Shown: positions 16,609 through 28,442, counted from the stretch's first letter. The stretch: 64,000 bases of DNA from Deltaproteobacteria bacterium IMCC39524 (GCA_029667085.1 JARUHJ010000008.1:35115-99114), one strand, 5' to 3'. Translations and numbers: made by a program. The notes: generated from the letters alone by a model not told the origin.

Positions 16609-18888
16609 ATGGATCCGATCATTACCGTCAAGGAAAACTGTCGTAAATGCTACGCCTGTGTCCGCAACTGCCCGGTCAAAGCGATCCGCGTCGACCAGAA
16701 CTACGCCGAGGTCATCAGTGGTCGCTGCATAGGCTGCGGCAACTGCGTGAAAATCTGCTCGCAGAAAGCCAAAGTCATCGCCGACCATATCGGGGAATGC
16801 AAAAAGCTCCTCGAAGGCGAAAATAAACCGATCGCCATCATTGGGTGTTCACACCCAGCATTCTTCAACGACGTCAACACAGGCCAACTGGTCACAGGTC
16901 TGCGCCGAATCGGCTTTTCCGAAGTCCATGAGGGCGCCGCCGGCATCGATCTGCTACGTGACAGCTACCGTAACAAGGTCGAAAAGAACCCTGATTTCCC
17001 GCTGATAACAACTCACTGCCCAACAGTTGTTGACCTGATCGAACGGCACTACCCGCAACTCCTGAAAAACCTGATCGGCATCGTTTCGCCGATGGTGGCG
17101 ATCGGACGCTTCATCAAAAGCCGCAGGCCTAAAGAGACACCGATCGTCTACATCAGTTCCTGCATCGCAGGGAAATTCGAGATAACAGCCGAAGAGACCG
17201 GGGGCGCCATCGACTGCGTCATCTCCTACCAGGAACTCAGCCAAATGTTTCAGGCTCGCAACCTCAACCTGAAACGTCTTGGTGAAATGGCTATGGATGG
17301 AATCGAGCCCAGGCGTGGCCACCTCTTTGCCATTTCAGGAGGACCATTCAAATCGTTCGGCATATCAAGCGAAGTCACCGACAAAGACTACATAGAGACC
17401 GAGGGGGAAGAGAACACCATGGAGGTGATTAAGGACCTTGCCGCCGGCAGGATCTCCCCCAAAGTTGTCGATATCCGGTTCTGCAACGGCGGCTGCATCG
17501 GAGGACCCGGCAAGAACAACCGCCTGACGACCTTCTCCAAACGGAACCTGATTATCGATCAGCACCTTAACAAGAACCTGTACTACAAAACCAAGTCGAT
17601 CTATCTGGCCGACATTCCATTACCTGCTTTTTTTAGAACTTTCTCCAATAAACATGAACGACAAAAAGCCCCGAGCAGTGAACGCTTACGCCAGATCCTT
17701 CAGTCAACCGACAAGTATGACACCAAGGATGAACTGAATTGCGGCGCCTGCGGCTACTCCACATGCCGCGAGCATGCGGTAGCCGTTTATCGTGACCTCG
17801 CAGAGGGGAATATGTGCCTCCCTCACTCGATCAAACGTCTTGAAGAGGATCACATCAAGCTCACCCAGAAGTATGAACTGGCCAAACACGCCCTCAATCA
17901 GGAATTCGGCGACACAATGATTGTCGGCAACGACCAGCGGACCAGAGAAGTTATCAAACTGATTCACCAGGTCGGTCCGACACCGACGACAGTTTTGATT
18001 CGCGGTGAAAGCGGAACCGGCAAAGAACTCACTGCGCGCGCCATCCACGCCCAGAGCAAGCGCGCCGACAAAACCCTGGTGACTGTTAACTGTACGACCC
18101 TGACAGACAGTCTCCTGGAGAGTGAACTTTTCGGCCACAAAAAAGGCGCATTTACAGGCGCACTTGCCGAGAAACGCGGCCTTTTTGAATCAGCGGATGG
18201 TGGCACCATTTTCCTGGATGAGGTCGGCGACATCACCCCTAAACTTCAGGCGGAACTCCTGCGTGTACTCGATATCGGCGAGATCAGGCCTGTTGGAAGC
18301 AATACCGCAACCAAGGTCCATGTACGCCTGATCGCGGCAACGAACCGCAACCTCGAGCAAGGGATCGCTGAAGGCTGGTTCCGTGAAGATCTTTTCTACA
18401 GGCTGAATGTCTTCACGATTACCATGCCACCGTTACGTAACCGCCTCGACTCTCTCGACGAGCTGCTACAAACTTTTATTGCCAAGGCCAGCACGCGCGT
18501 CAATAAGACATTGATCGGCATCGAAGACCGGGCGATTTACGCCATGCATCAATACCACTGGCCAGGCAATATCCGGGAGCTACAGAACATTATCGAGCGT
18601 GCAGCAGTTCTGACTCACGATGAGGTCATCAGGCTTGAGAACCTGCCTGTGATTTTTGGTGAACTGGTCTTTCAGTCACCTGACGAGACCAGCCAGGACA
18701 GCCTGCGCAGCCAGCGGCAAAAGCATGTGAACCAGGTGGAAAGAAACCTTTTGACGCGATACTTGCGCGAAACGGATGGCAACACCTCGGCAGCAGCCCG
18801 ACTTGCCGGAATTCCGCGAAGAACCTTCTACAGGATGCTCAGCCGCAACGGGCTCAACGGGTCTGATTTCAAATCACCACAAAAATGA
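16609..18888 (+). CDS. Sigma-54 activator with ferredoxin and [FeFe]-hydrogenase-like sensor domains
   Basis: 759 residues. Two [4Fe-4S] motifs come first (Cys11, 14, 17, 21 and Cys40, 43, 46, 50). A hydrogenase large-subunit-like domain (about 75-340) retains four cysteines at H-cluster positions: Cys137 in TTHCP, Cys185 in SSCIAGKFE, and Cys292 and Cys296 in [11 protein letters not shown]. The proton-transfer cysteine of TSCCP is His136, and the lysine three after the second-motif cysteine is Gly188, so catalysis is unlikely. A Fes-type cluster follows (Cys378, 381, 386, 403). Then come a AAA+ domain with GESGTGKE (466) and GAFTGA (513-518), and a Fis-type HTH (about 715-752). It resembles sensory HydS/HsfB proteins fused to an NtrC-like output. 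The signal is probably redox state or H2 (inference). RBS AAGGAG at 16599-16604. Confidence 0.9.
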   Translation: MDPIITVKENCRKCYACVRNCPVKAIRVDQNYAEVISGRCIGCGNCVKICSQKAKVIADHIGECKKLLEGENKPIAIIGCSHPAFFNDVNTGQLVTGLRRIGFSEVHEGAAGIDLLRDSYRNKVEKNPDFPLITTHCPTVVDLIERHYPQLLKNLIGIVSPMVAIGRFIKSRRPKETPIVYISSCIAGKFEITAEETGGAIDCVISYQELSQMFQARNLNLKRLGEMAMDGIEPRRGHLFAISGGPFKSFGISSEVTDKDYIETEGEENTMEVIKDLAAGRISPKVVDIRFCNGGCIGGPGKNNRLTTFSKRNLIIDQHLNKNLYYKTKSIYLADIPLPAFFRTFSNKHERQKAPSSERLRQILQSTDKYDTKDELNCGACGYSTCREHAVAVYRDLAEGNMCLPHSIKRLEEDHIKLTQKYELAKHALNQEFGDTMIVGNDQRTREVIKLIHQVGPTPTTVLIRGESGTGKELTARAIHAQSKRADKTLVTVNCTTLTDSLLESELFGHKKGAFTGALAEKRGLFESADGGTIFLDEVGDITPKLQAELLRVLDIGEIRPVGSNTATKVHVRLIAATNRNLEQGIAEGWFREDLFYRLNVFTITMPPLRNRLDSLDELLQTFIAKASTRVNKTLIGIEDRAIYAMHQYHWPGNIRELQNIIERAAVLTHDEVIRLENLPVIFGELVFQSPDETSQDSLRSQRQKHVNQVERNLLTRYLRETDGNTSAAARLAGIPRRTFYRMLSRNGLNGSDFKSPQK

Positions 18889-18928
18889 GAAGCCTCTAAG
18901 ACAAAACTTGTCATATTTATAAATCTCA

Positions 18929-18948
18929 CTGTGCCACTTCCGGCACAG
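18929..18948. promoter_or_regulatory. Palindromic activator site B
   Basis: CTGTGCC-N6-GGCACAG, perfect 7-bp arms. It lies about 200 bp upstream of the predicted sigma-54 start site, in normal enhancer range. An extra half-site GGCAC is at 18955-18959. Confidence 0.7.
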
Positions 18949-18990
18949 CGAAATGGCACGGCATTGTGGCGTTTTCCCTGCAGACAAATC

Positions 18991-19018
18991 ATTGTTGTGC
19001 CAAATTAGGCACAACAAT
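18991..19018. promoter_or_regulatory. Palindromic activator site C
   Basis: ATTGTTGTGCC and GGCACAACAAT are perfect 11-bp arms around a 6-bp spacer. Its centre is about 130 bp upstream of the predicted sigma-54 transcription start. It is the strongest of the three sites. Confidence 0.75.
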
Positions 19019-19110
19019 TCAAAACAACCCAACCTTAAAACAATTCCTGAAAACCCGGCAAAGCCTCTGGAGAAGGTACTTTACAATATTCGTCAAGAAC
19101 CTCATGCTGT

Positions 19111-19126
19111 TGGCATAATAGTTGCT
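19111..19126 (+). promoter_or_regulatory. Sigma-54 (-24/-12) promoter
   Basis: TGGCAT-AATAG-TTGCT, with GG at 19112-19113 and GC at 19124-19125 separated by exactly 10 bp, matching the consensus TGGCAY-N5-TTGCW. The start would be near 19137. Confidence 0.75.
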
Positions 19127-19136
19127 CTATATAACA

Positions 19137-19234
19137 ACAACTGTCTAGGGACATCAGTTTCCATTCCTAAAAAGGATTCCTGTTCCCTTGTTTACGCCGC
19201 CACGGGACCTCTCTCCCCCGGGCGGCGTTTTTTT
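19137..19234 (+). ncRNA. Predicted small RNA from the sigma-54 promoter
   Basis: A transcript of about 98 nt is bounded by the sigma-54 promoter and a strong terminator. It has no ATG with a ribosome-binding site. It contains three GGA triplets (around 19149, 19174 and 19205), the middle one within AAGGA, and a pyrimidine-rich loop in the terminator (CTCTCTCCCCC). GGA motifs recall CsrA-binding RNAs such as RsmY, but this is only suggestive. The next gene, ptsP, begins 150 bp past the terminator, so the RNA is not its leader unless there is read-through. Confidence 0.6.
19195..19234 (+). terminator. Terminator of the predicted small RNA
   Basis: CGCCGCC (19195-19201) pairs with GGCGGCG (19221-19227); the inner CGGG (19203-19206) also pairs with CCCG (19217-19220). 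Seven T follow at 19228-19234. Confidence 0.9.
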
Positions 19235-19384
19235 ATCTACCAGGACCGATCCAAATCCCAGTTGACAAGAGAAGAGACAGCCCCCTTAAAGAGACACCCT
19301 GAAATCTTCTCAATTTTTTAGTTCGCCAAAACATCAATCGTCAGCTATCATGCTGTTATAACTATCATCTAACACAGACAACAA

Positions 19385-21730
19385 ATGCCACGTACAGCTA
19401 AATCAAAAATTGGCGTCACCACTCTTGAAGATATCAGCGCGCTGATTCTGCAGTCGCACGATCTCGACGAGACACTGCGGAACATAGTCAATCTCGTAGC
19501 GCGACGCATGCATACAGACGTCTGCTCGATCTACCTCCTTGACGAAGACAATGAAACCCTGCGCCTGCAGGCATCGAAAGGTCTTTCACGTAAAGCTGTC
19601 GGTAAAGTCACCCTGCGTATCGGCGAAGGCCTGACCGGCATGGCCGCGCAAAAGCGCCATGCAATAGCCATAGAAGAACCTCAAGACCATCCCAGTTACC
19701 GTTACTTCAAAGAGACTGGTGAAGAGAAATTTCACTCATTTCTTGGCATTCCGCTCTTCGATCGCAACAATCCTCTCGGGGTTATCGTTTTACAGACCAA
19801 GACCTCACGGCAGTTCAGCAAAGAAGAAATAAGCGCACTCTCGACTATCGCTTTCCAGATTACTTCTATTGTCGTCAACGCCCGCCTGCTAGACTCAATC
19901 CGCCTGCACCAGGAAGAAAGCCAGCGAGTCAGTGAAGCACTCGCCATGGCTCAACAGGGCATCACGGACGTTGAGCAAGCAACTGAAGACTCCCGCCAGA
20001 ATACGCTTTCTGGTGTTGTCGCCTACCCAGGAGTTGCAATCGGTCCGGCGGCGATCCTCGAGGAGCGTCTCGGCTTTGCCGACATCCTGCACGAGGAGCA
20101 GATCGACATTGCAAACGAGTTGAAAAAACTCGAAAGCGCCCTGGAGAAGACCTGCATCCAGACCATCTTCCTGGAAAAACGCGTCGCTGAGCGGCTCAGT
20201 GAAAATGACGCAGCAATTTTTCACACACACCTGATGATTCTTGAAGATCGAAGTTTTATCAGGAAGCTTCAAAAGCAGATATCAAACGGACACAGCGCCG
20301 CATATGCTCTTGAAAAAACCGTTGCCGACTACATCGAAGTCTTCCATAACATGCAAGACCCGTATCTTCGTGAACGCGCAACTGACATGGAAGATATAGG
20401 TCGACGCATTCTCGCTAACCTGGTCGGAGAAGCCACTGATCAGGTTCTGCACCTGAAGCACCCGAGCATTCTGGTTGCCCGGCAGATTCTCCCCTCCGAC
20501 ATGGCTGCTCTCGACAACGAGCAGATCCTCGCCATTGTCACCGAAGTCGGAGAGAAGAACGCTCACGCCATAATCATGGCGAAGTCAATGGGGATACCAG
20601 CCATTGTAGACGTGCGTGGTGCTCTCAAGAACATTGCCCCCGAAGACAGCTTGATCGTTGATGGCAATACCGGCCGGATTTACATCAACCCCCTTGAGAC
20701 GGTCAAGGACGAGTACCATCGGCTTCAGGTTGACCAGACGCGCGAGCTCTGCCGCCTTGAACAGTATCGCGACGAACCGGCAATGACTGCTGACGGCCAT
20801 CGCATTACCCTGCGTGCAAACATCGGATTGGTCAGCGACATTAATGTTGCCATGCGCTTCGGTGCCGAGGGCGTCGGTCTCTATCGTACAGAATTCCCCT
20901 ATATGGCCCGCGGCGATTTTCCCAGCAGAGAGGATCAATACGAGCTTTACAGCCACGTGGTCAAAGCCTTTGCCGGCGAGACAGTCACCATCCGGACTCT
21001 GGATATCGGGGGAGACAAAGGTCTCCCTTACTTCAGCCCACCCAAGGAGGACAACCCCTTCATGGGCTGGCGCTCGGTCCGTGTCTCCCTCGACAACCGG
21101 GATATTTTCCAAACCCAGATCGAAGCGATTCTCATGGCAGGATGCCACGGCCAGGTCAAACTGCTCTTCCCGATGATTTCGAGTATGGATGAAACGATTG
21201 CATGCCTTGAAGTGATCAAGGAGGCCCGCGCCAATCTAACGAAAGAGGGCATTGAGTTTGCGGACAATGTTCCTGTCGGCGTCATGATCGAAGTTCCTGC
21301 AGCCGTCAGGCTTGTCCCTCGACTTGCCAACAAAGTAGACTTCTTTGCCCTCGGCACCAATGACCTTGTGCAATACCTGCTGGCGACCGATCGCAACAAC
21401 CCTTTGGTCAGCAAGCACTATGACCCGCTCCATCCTGCCGTTTTACAAGTTCTTTACGAAGTCACCGACACAGCCCTTTCTATGGGAAAAGGCGTCAGCC
21501 TCTGTGGCGAGATGGCAACCGATCCGCTTACCCTTCTGTTACTGCTCGGCATGGGGCTTCGTGAATTCTCCATGCCCGCACCTTTCATTCCACGCACCAA
21601 AGCCTTTCTCAAAGGGGTTTCACTGGCAACCGCCTGCAAGTGCTACACGGAAATTCATCGCATGGACAGCAGCACGGAGATTCGTGCGCACCTTGCTGAG
21701 ATTCTTGAGGAAATTGAGCTGGGGTATTAG
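19385..21730 (+). CDS. ptsP: Phosphoenolpyruvate-protein phosphotransferase, EI-Ntr
   Basis: A 781-residue Enzyme I of the nitrogen phosphotransferase system. An N-terminal GAF domain (residues 10-165, VCSIYLLDEDNETLRL) senses small ligands. The PEP-utilising half follows. The phosphorylated histidine is in KNAHAIIMAKSMGIPA (about residue 393). PEP-binding signatures are GLYRTEFPYM, TIRTLDIGGDKGLPY, FALGTNDLVQYLLATDRNN and the catalytic cysteine in SLCGEMA. It passes phosphate from PEP to NPr and then EIIA-Ntr, linking nitrogen and carbon status to regulation. NPr and EIIA-Ntr genes are not in the window. ATG at 19385; it lies directly after the sigma-54 regulator and small RNA. Confidence 0.95.
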   Translation: MPRTAKSKIGVTTLEDISALILQSHDLDETLRNIVNLVARRMHTDVCSIYLLDEDNETLRLQASKGLSRKAVGKVTLRIGEGLTGMAAQKRHAIAIEEPQDHPSYRYFKETGEEKFHSFLGIPLFDRNNPLGVIVLQTKTSRQFSKEEISALSTIAFQITSIVVNARLLDSIRLHQEESQRVSEALAMAQQGITDVEQATEDSRQNTLSGVVAYPGVAIGPAAILEERLGFADILHEEQIDIANELKKLESALEKTCIQTIFLEKRVAERLSENDAAIFHTHLMILEDRSFIRKLQKQISNGHSAAYALEKTVADYIEVFHNMQDPYLRERATDMEDIGRRILANLVGEATDQVLHLKHPSILVARQILPSDMAALDNEQILAIVTEVGEKNAHAIIMAKSMGIPAIVDVRGALKNIAPEDSLIVDGNTGRIYINPLETVKDEYHRLQVDQTRELCRLEQYRDEPAMTADGHRITLRANIGLVSDINVAMRFGAEGVGLYRTEFPYMARGDFPSREDQYELYSHVVKAFAGETVTIRTLDIGGDKGLPYFSPPKEDNPFMGWRSVRVSLDNRDIFQTQIEAILMAGCHGQVKLLFPMISSMDETIACLEVIKEARANLTKEGIEFADNVPVGVMIEVPAAVRLVPRLANKVDFFALGTNDLVQYLLATDRNNPLVSKHYDPLHPAVLQVLYEVTDTALSMGKGVSLCGEMATDPLTLLLLLGMGLREFSMPAPFIPRTKAFLKGVSLATACKCYTEIHRMDSSTEIRAHLAEILEEIELGY

Positions 21731-21765
21731 ACTGGGGACTGGGGACTGGGGACTGGGGACTGGGG
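21731..21765. repeat. Heptanucleotide tandem repeat (ACTGGGG)x5
   Basis: Five perfect copies of ACTGGGG begin immediately after the ptsP stop codon. The reverse complement of the same unit recurs at 45084. Confidence 0.95.
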
Positions 21766-21869
21766 ACGCAACCACTCAGTTTAACTCATTAAATAACTGT
21801 ACCATTGCTAATCATCTTTCTACTATCAATCCACGGACAGTTCACATAGAACAGCCCCCTAGCATCCAA

Positions 21870-21901
21870 CAAAAAAGGCGACAGATCCCACATCTGTCGC
21901 C
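21870..21901 (-). terminator. Terminator of valS
   Basis: GGCGACAGAT (21877-21886) pairs perfectly with ATCTGTCGCC (21892-21901). Six T follow on the minus strand. Confidence 0.92.
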
Positions 21902-21924
21902 CCTTACGTTCTATAGCTCTTTTC

Positions 21925-24582
<2,658 letters not shown>

Positions 24583-24640
24583 CAGTGTCGCATCCTTCCA
24601 ACATGGCGAATTCGGCGTTTTTCTCTGCAGCCGACAAAAG

Positions 24641-24669
24641 GAAATGGGGATTTTAGCAATCCCCATTTC
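24641..24669 (-). terminator. Terminator after the acidic-tailed response regulator
   Basis: GAAATGGGGATT (24641-24652) pairs perfectly with AATCCCCATTTC (24658-24669). On the minus strand CTTTTG follows. It separates this gene from valS. Confidence 0.8.
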
Positions 24670-24699
24670 ACACGTCAATCTATTGTCTGCCAGTTACTG

Positions 24700-26088
24700 T
24701 CAGGCGGCAGTGTCTTTGATCTTGCGTATCTCTTCACGGATCAGGTTTTCGGCAAGATCTGGGACAACTTCCCAGGCAACCCGCTCCAGAATTGATCCAG
24801 CCAGTTTTTCCACGACCTTGGTGACAACCTTTTCGATAATCTCTTCGATTTCGTCTTCACCCATCGCAGAAGCTTTCGCTTCTACATCCACAGCAGAGAC
24901 TGCGGCAGCAACAGGAGCAGCGTCCTCGATGACAACTTCAGGAGCTTCTTCGACTGGGGCAGACTCCACCACAGGCGCTTTAAAGACCGGAGCAGCGGCA
25001 ATCACAGGCTCATCAACAAAGACGTCGACTTCTTCCGCTTCTGGAGTCGCACTCACTTCAGGGGACACTGCGATCGGTTCCGCTGCTGCAAAAACATCTT
25101 CATCTTCAATAGCAGCCACTTCAGCAACAGGCTCCGCAAAGACATCTTCAGCCACTTCGTCACGCGACCAAGCCGCAAGAGTCTGCTCTGGCATCGCCGG
25201 CTCGAGGTCTTCCTCGCCCAGGATATCATCATCTCCCAGAGGCATGATCTCGTCCTCGTCCATATCAAAAACATCGAGGTCGGCACTAACCGTCGGCAGC
25301 TCTTCCACTTCACCAAAGTCTGCAACCGGAAGTTCTTCTATTTCCTCAAACTCTGTAACCGGTAGAGGTTCTTCATCGGCGAAAGCAAAGTCATCTTCGA
25401 CGGCTGCAACCGGCTCATCTGCAATAAAGGCTTCTGCGGCAACTGGCGCCGATTCCGTTTCGGTGGCAACCTCACTCCAATCATCTGCAACAGCAGGCTC
25501 GGACTCTACGGCAGGCGTCTCTTCCTCGAAAGAGATATCTCCAAAAGGATCCTCGGACGCAGCACTCTCTACCGGTTCGGCGGTAGCGACTTCATCAAAA
25601 GCAGCAAGAGGCTTCTCTTCTATGGCAAAGGCCTCAACCGCAGCAAGTTCCGATTCGACGGTGGGGACTGGTACAACAAAGGGCTCCGGCTCAGCCAAAG
25701 TTGCTGATTCAACCACGGCAGCGGCGCTGAGCAACTCAGCGACCTTATCAATCAGGCTTTGTGACTCAAAAGGTTTTTCAATCCAGGCGTCCGCTTTGCA
25801 ACTGCGAGCTTTATCCTCGTCAAACGGCTCAAACGAACCGGCCAGGAGCAAAACAGGAACATGCTGAAGGGAAGGATCCTGTTTGATCGCCGTGGTCAGT
25901 TCATAACCATTCTTTCCCGGCATGTAGACGTCGCTCATAATTAAATCTGGCTTGAGCTCCTGAGCTTTAGCCAACGCGGCATCACCATTATCGGTGATAG
26001 TAAGCTCATAGTCCTCATGCGCAAAAGTAATCTGGATGACTTTTTGAATTGTTATACTGTCGTCGGCCAACAGCAGTTTCTTGCTCAT
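24700..26088 (-). CDS. Response regulator with long acidic Ala/Val/Glu tail
   Basis: 462 residues, starting at ATG 26088 behind AAGGAGG. The receiver domain (residues 1-120) has the acidic pair ADDS, phospho-acceptor Asp in LIMSDVYMPGKNGYE and Lys in WIEKPF. About 260 residues of low-complexity sequence follow, dominated by Glu, Ala, Val, Pro and Asp, without tidy repeats. A conserved-looking helical end closes the protein (EIIEKVVTKVVEKL then AWEVVPDLAENLIREEI), a pattern I associate with deltaproteobacterial receiver proteins of unknown output. It is coupled to the CheW-like gene upstream (ATGA overlap), so it probably works in a chemosensory-type pathway. Confidence 0.85.
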   Translation of the reverse strand: MSKKLLLADDSITIQKVIQITFAHEDYELTITDNGDAALAKAQELKPDLIMSDVYMPGKNGYELTTAIKQDPSLQHVPVLLLAGSFEPFDEDKARSCKADAWIEKPFESQSLIDKVAELLSAAAVVESATLAEPEPFVVPVPTVESELAAVEAFAIEEKPLAAFDEVATAEPVESAASEDPFGDISFEEETPAVESEPAVADDWSEVATETESAPVAAEAFIADEPVAAVEDDFAFADEEPLPVTEFEEIEELPVADFGEVEELPTVSADLDVFDMDEDEIMPLGDDDILGEEDLEPAMPEQTLAAWSRDEVAEDVFAEPVAEVAAIEDEDVFAAAEPIAVSPEVSATPEAEEVDVFVDEPVIAAAPVFKAPVVESAPVEEAPEVVIEDAAPVAAAVSAVDVEAKASAMGEDEIEEIIEKVVTKVVEKLAGSILERVAWEVVPDLAENLIREEIRKIKDTAA

Positions 26089-26580
26089 GCCAACCTCCTT
26101 GAGACCTTCAGTCCACAAAGCGTAAAATCCGGATCCTCGACAACATGGTTCAGATCCAGAAAACGATATTCACAATTGTTGATTTGACACGTATCTTGAT
26201 GAGAATCGAATCCGGGGATAGCGTCGGAATCAACTTCTTCGTTTGTCGTTATTCTGACACTTAAACTGAGCAGAAGGCTTCACGCCGGTGACGTGATCTA
26301 CCTTTACAGCCCAGGAAAAATCCGAACCCGCAAAAACCAGCAACTGACTCTCAACATTAGAATCCGGCTCCGGGGGTTCAAAAAGTGACATCAGGTTAGA
26401 GACTGCGAAATCCGTCTCACGGTCAACCATAAATCCGGTCTGCAAGGGTGAGTCAGGCCTCTCTAGCGCAGCCAATGCATCCTCACCTTCACCACGGATT
26501 GCCAGCAAATTAGCAACCGGCATCACAAAGCCAATATCGTTCGCGTGAAAAACGATACGCAACGGGTCAGCATCAACCAT
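26085..26580 (-). pseudogene. CheW-like protein gene with a frameshift
   Basis: The first frame from ATG 26580 (GGAGAA upstream) encodes ANDIGFVMPVANLLAIRG and VESQLLVFAGSDFSWAVKVD, a CheW-like scaffold pattern. It stops at 26230 after an uncharacteristic basic tail (KCQNNDKRRS). In the +1 frame coding continues from about 26265 with LSLSVRITTNEEVDSD and CEYRFLDLNHVVEDPDF. It ends at TGA 26085-26087, overlapping the next start as ATGA. The full length would be about 165 residues, normal for CheW. The extra base lies between about 26285 and 26232. It could be a real mutation, a sequencing error, or programmed frameshifting; no slippery run is obvious. Confidence 0.75.
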
Positions 26581-26696
26581 GTTTTTCTCCGTTTACCGGA
26601 ACTGCCAAATAGCTGTAAAGGCGCTGAAAAACTACCATATTGACTTCTCAGGTGTCAAGCCTCGCGGCAACTCTGCAAGCTTTTGGCACCACCCCA

Positions 26697-27737
26697 CTAA
26701 ACTGCTTTCCAAGGTTGCGGGAAAAACAGCTTCTGATAAAGGTTCATGGCGTATCGGTCCGTCATCCCGGCCAGAAAATCTGCGACCGCAATTTCGTCGC
26801 TCTCGCACCCTTCACCACGGCCACCGTAATCGTTCAATTCCCCCGGTCTTTCCATAAAATAAACAAAGAGTTCGCGTAGGACTCGACTCGCTTTTCTAAA
26901 TTCGTCCTCTATGGCACCAGCCATGTAAACATTCTCATGTAACCAGTCCCGCAGAGCAGACACCTGCTCCGCGACCGAGACAGAAAGCAACACAATTTCA
27001 TAGCTCCCATTCATCGTTGTTTCGATCAGGTCGGTGACCATAGTGTTCAGCCTTTGCGAACTGTTCTCGCCGAGAGCTTCACGTAAATTCTGAGGGACGT
27101 CCTCATGGCGAATCAAGCCACCACGGATCGCATCATCAAGATCGTGGTTAACATAAGCGATTACATCGGAAAGTCTCACCAACTGGCCCTCGAGTGTTTT
27201 CGGAAGATCTTCAGCTCGACGTCCGAGTAAAGCACCGCGCCCCTTGGAATGCTTGAGGATGCCGTCAACAACTTCCCTGGTAAGGTTGAGACCCGCTCCA
27301 TTCTTCTCCAGTTTCTCTACGACTCTTAAGCTCTGATTGACATGATGAAAACCTCCAGGCAGAAGATCAGCAAGGACACGCTCACCGGCATGGCCGAAGG
27401 GCGTATGGCCGAGGTCATGACCCAGGGCAATCGCTTCGGTGAGGTCTTCATTCAAGCGCAAGGCTCTAGCCATAGTCCTGGCGATCTGGCTGACTTCAAG
27501 GGTATGAGTCAATCGGGTCCGGTAATGATCACCTTCCGGAGAGAGAAAAACTTGCGTCTTATACTTCAGACGACGGAAAGCTTTACAATGCAGAATTCGA
27601 TCTCTATCAACCTGAAAGACGGTTCTTACCGGGCACGCATCTTCAGGCAACCGTCGACCTTTTGAAGAACGACTGTGGCAGGCAGATTCGCAGAGGACAT
27701 TGGATTCGGTCGTTTCAATAACCTCTCTGACAATCAT
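26697..27737 (-). CDS. dgt: Deoxyguanosinetriphosphate triphosphohydrolase-like protein
   Basis: A 346-residue HD-domain enzyme that removes triphosphate from dNTPs, mainly dGTP in the founding member. Metal ligands are in RLTHTLEVSQIAR and the HD pair in ALGHDLGHTPFGHAGE; the dNTPase signature KAFRRLKYKTQVF precedes them. The length fits the shorter, broad-substrate group rather than the 505-residue E. coli enzyme. The start at 27737 has GGAG just upstream. It is followed by the CheW-like gene on the same strand with a gap of about 115 bp. Confidence 0.92.
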   Translation of the reverse strand: MIVREVIETTESNVLCESACHSRSSKGRRLPEDACPVRTVFQVDRDRILHCKAFRRLKYKTQVFLSPEGDHYRTRLTHTLEVSQIARTMARALRLNEDLTEAIALGHDLGHTPFGHAGERVLADLLPGGFHHVNQSLRVVEKLEKNGAGLNLTREVVDGILKHSKGRGALLGRRAEDLPKTLEGQLVRLSDVIAYVNHDLDDAIRGGLIRHEDVPQNLREALGENSSQRLNTMVTDLIETTMNGSYEIVLLSVSVAEQVSALRDWLHENVYMAGAIEDEFRKASRVLRELFVYFMERPGELNDYGGRGEGCESDEIAVADFLAGMTDRYAMNLYQKLFFPQPWKAV

Positions 27738-27960
27738 GTTTCTCCGTCTTTCGTATTAGCTGCTTACTGAAAGGATAGATTTATTAACAAGCGGAACACT
27801 TACTAACAAACAGGTTACATCATATTCATCTAATAAAATCACAAAAAAAACAAAGATCTACCCTTTTGATCTTGATTATACAAATAAAGGCTGTATTACT
27901 AAAGGTTCATTTAAACAACAAACAATAGAGGCAAATTATTAATCAACAACGGAGGACATG

Positions 27961-28401
27961 ATGGCAACAATTCTTGAAATGGCGGCTGATATCGTAGCAG
28001 CCCATGCATCAACAACTAACATGACAAAAGAAGAACTTGTTTCTGAGTTGAATGATATTTACAACGCTCTTAACAGCCTGGAAAAAGGCGAAGCTATCAC
28101 TGAGGCCACTGAAGACGAACCAGGTCCGGCAGTGACCCGCAAAAAAGCTTTTGGCAAAGACAAAATCTATTGCATGATCTGCGGCAAAGGCATGAAAACT
28201 CTCTCTCGCCATCTCAAGACATCTCACGACATGACAGCATCGGAGTATCGCAAGCAGTTTGACATTCCACGATCACAGTCTCTCGCGGCGAAAAGCTACT
28301 CGGAAAAGCGGCGTCAGATGGCAATAGACCGCGGCCTCGGCGAGAAGCTCGCCAAAGCAAGGGCAGAAAGAATCAAGGGAAAAGGGAAGAAAAAAAGCTG
28401 A
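27961..28401 (+). CDS. MucR/Ros-family zinc-finger transcription regulator
   Basis: 146 residues from ATG 27961, chosen over ATG 27958 because GGAGG (27951-27955) is better spaced. The prokaryotic Cys2His2 finger is CMICGKGMKTLSRHLKTSH (about residues 60-78), followed by the typical MTASEYRKQFDIP and a basic C-terminus (KGKGKKKS). MucR proteins are H-NS-like repressors that bind AT-rich DNA. The upstream 220 bp is AT-rich and could be an autoregulatory target (inference). Confidence 0.93.
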   Translation: MATILEMAADIVAAHASTTNMTKEELVSELNDIYNALNSLEKGEAITEATEDEPGPAVTRKKAFGKDKIYCMICGKGMKTLSRHLKTSHDMTASEYRKQFDIPRSQSLAAKSYSEKRRQMAIDRGLGEKLAKARAERIKGKGKKKS

Positions 28402-28407
28402 TGTTTT

Positions 28408-28442
28408 CTGGGGGCACTAGGGCTTGGATCTTGTGCCCCCAG
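28408..28442 (+). terminator. Hairpin after the MucR-type gene
   Basis: CTGGGGGCAC (28408-28417) pairs perfectly with GTGCCCCCAG (28433-28442). There is no T-run, so termination is likely but inefficient, or it is a processing hairpin. Confidence 0.6.

Noticed and set aside
18953..18971. TGGCAC followed by TGTG as a second sigma-54 promoter
   Set aside because: The -12 element should be TTGC with GC ten bases after GG; here it reads TG, so it is better explained as a regulator half-site.
18953..19321. 122-codon plus-strand reading frame after the sigma-54 regulator
   Set aside because: It runs across an activator palindrome, the sigma-54 promoter and a strong terminator; the translation has no protein-like pattern and no ribosome-binding site.
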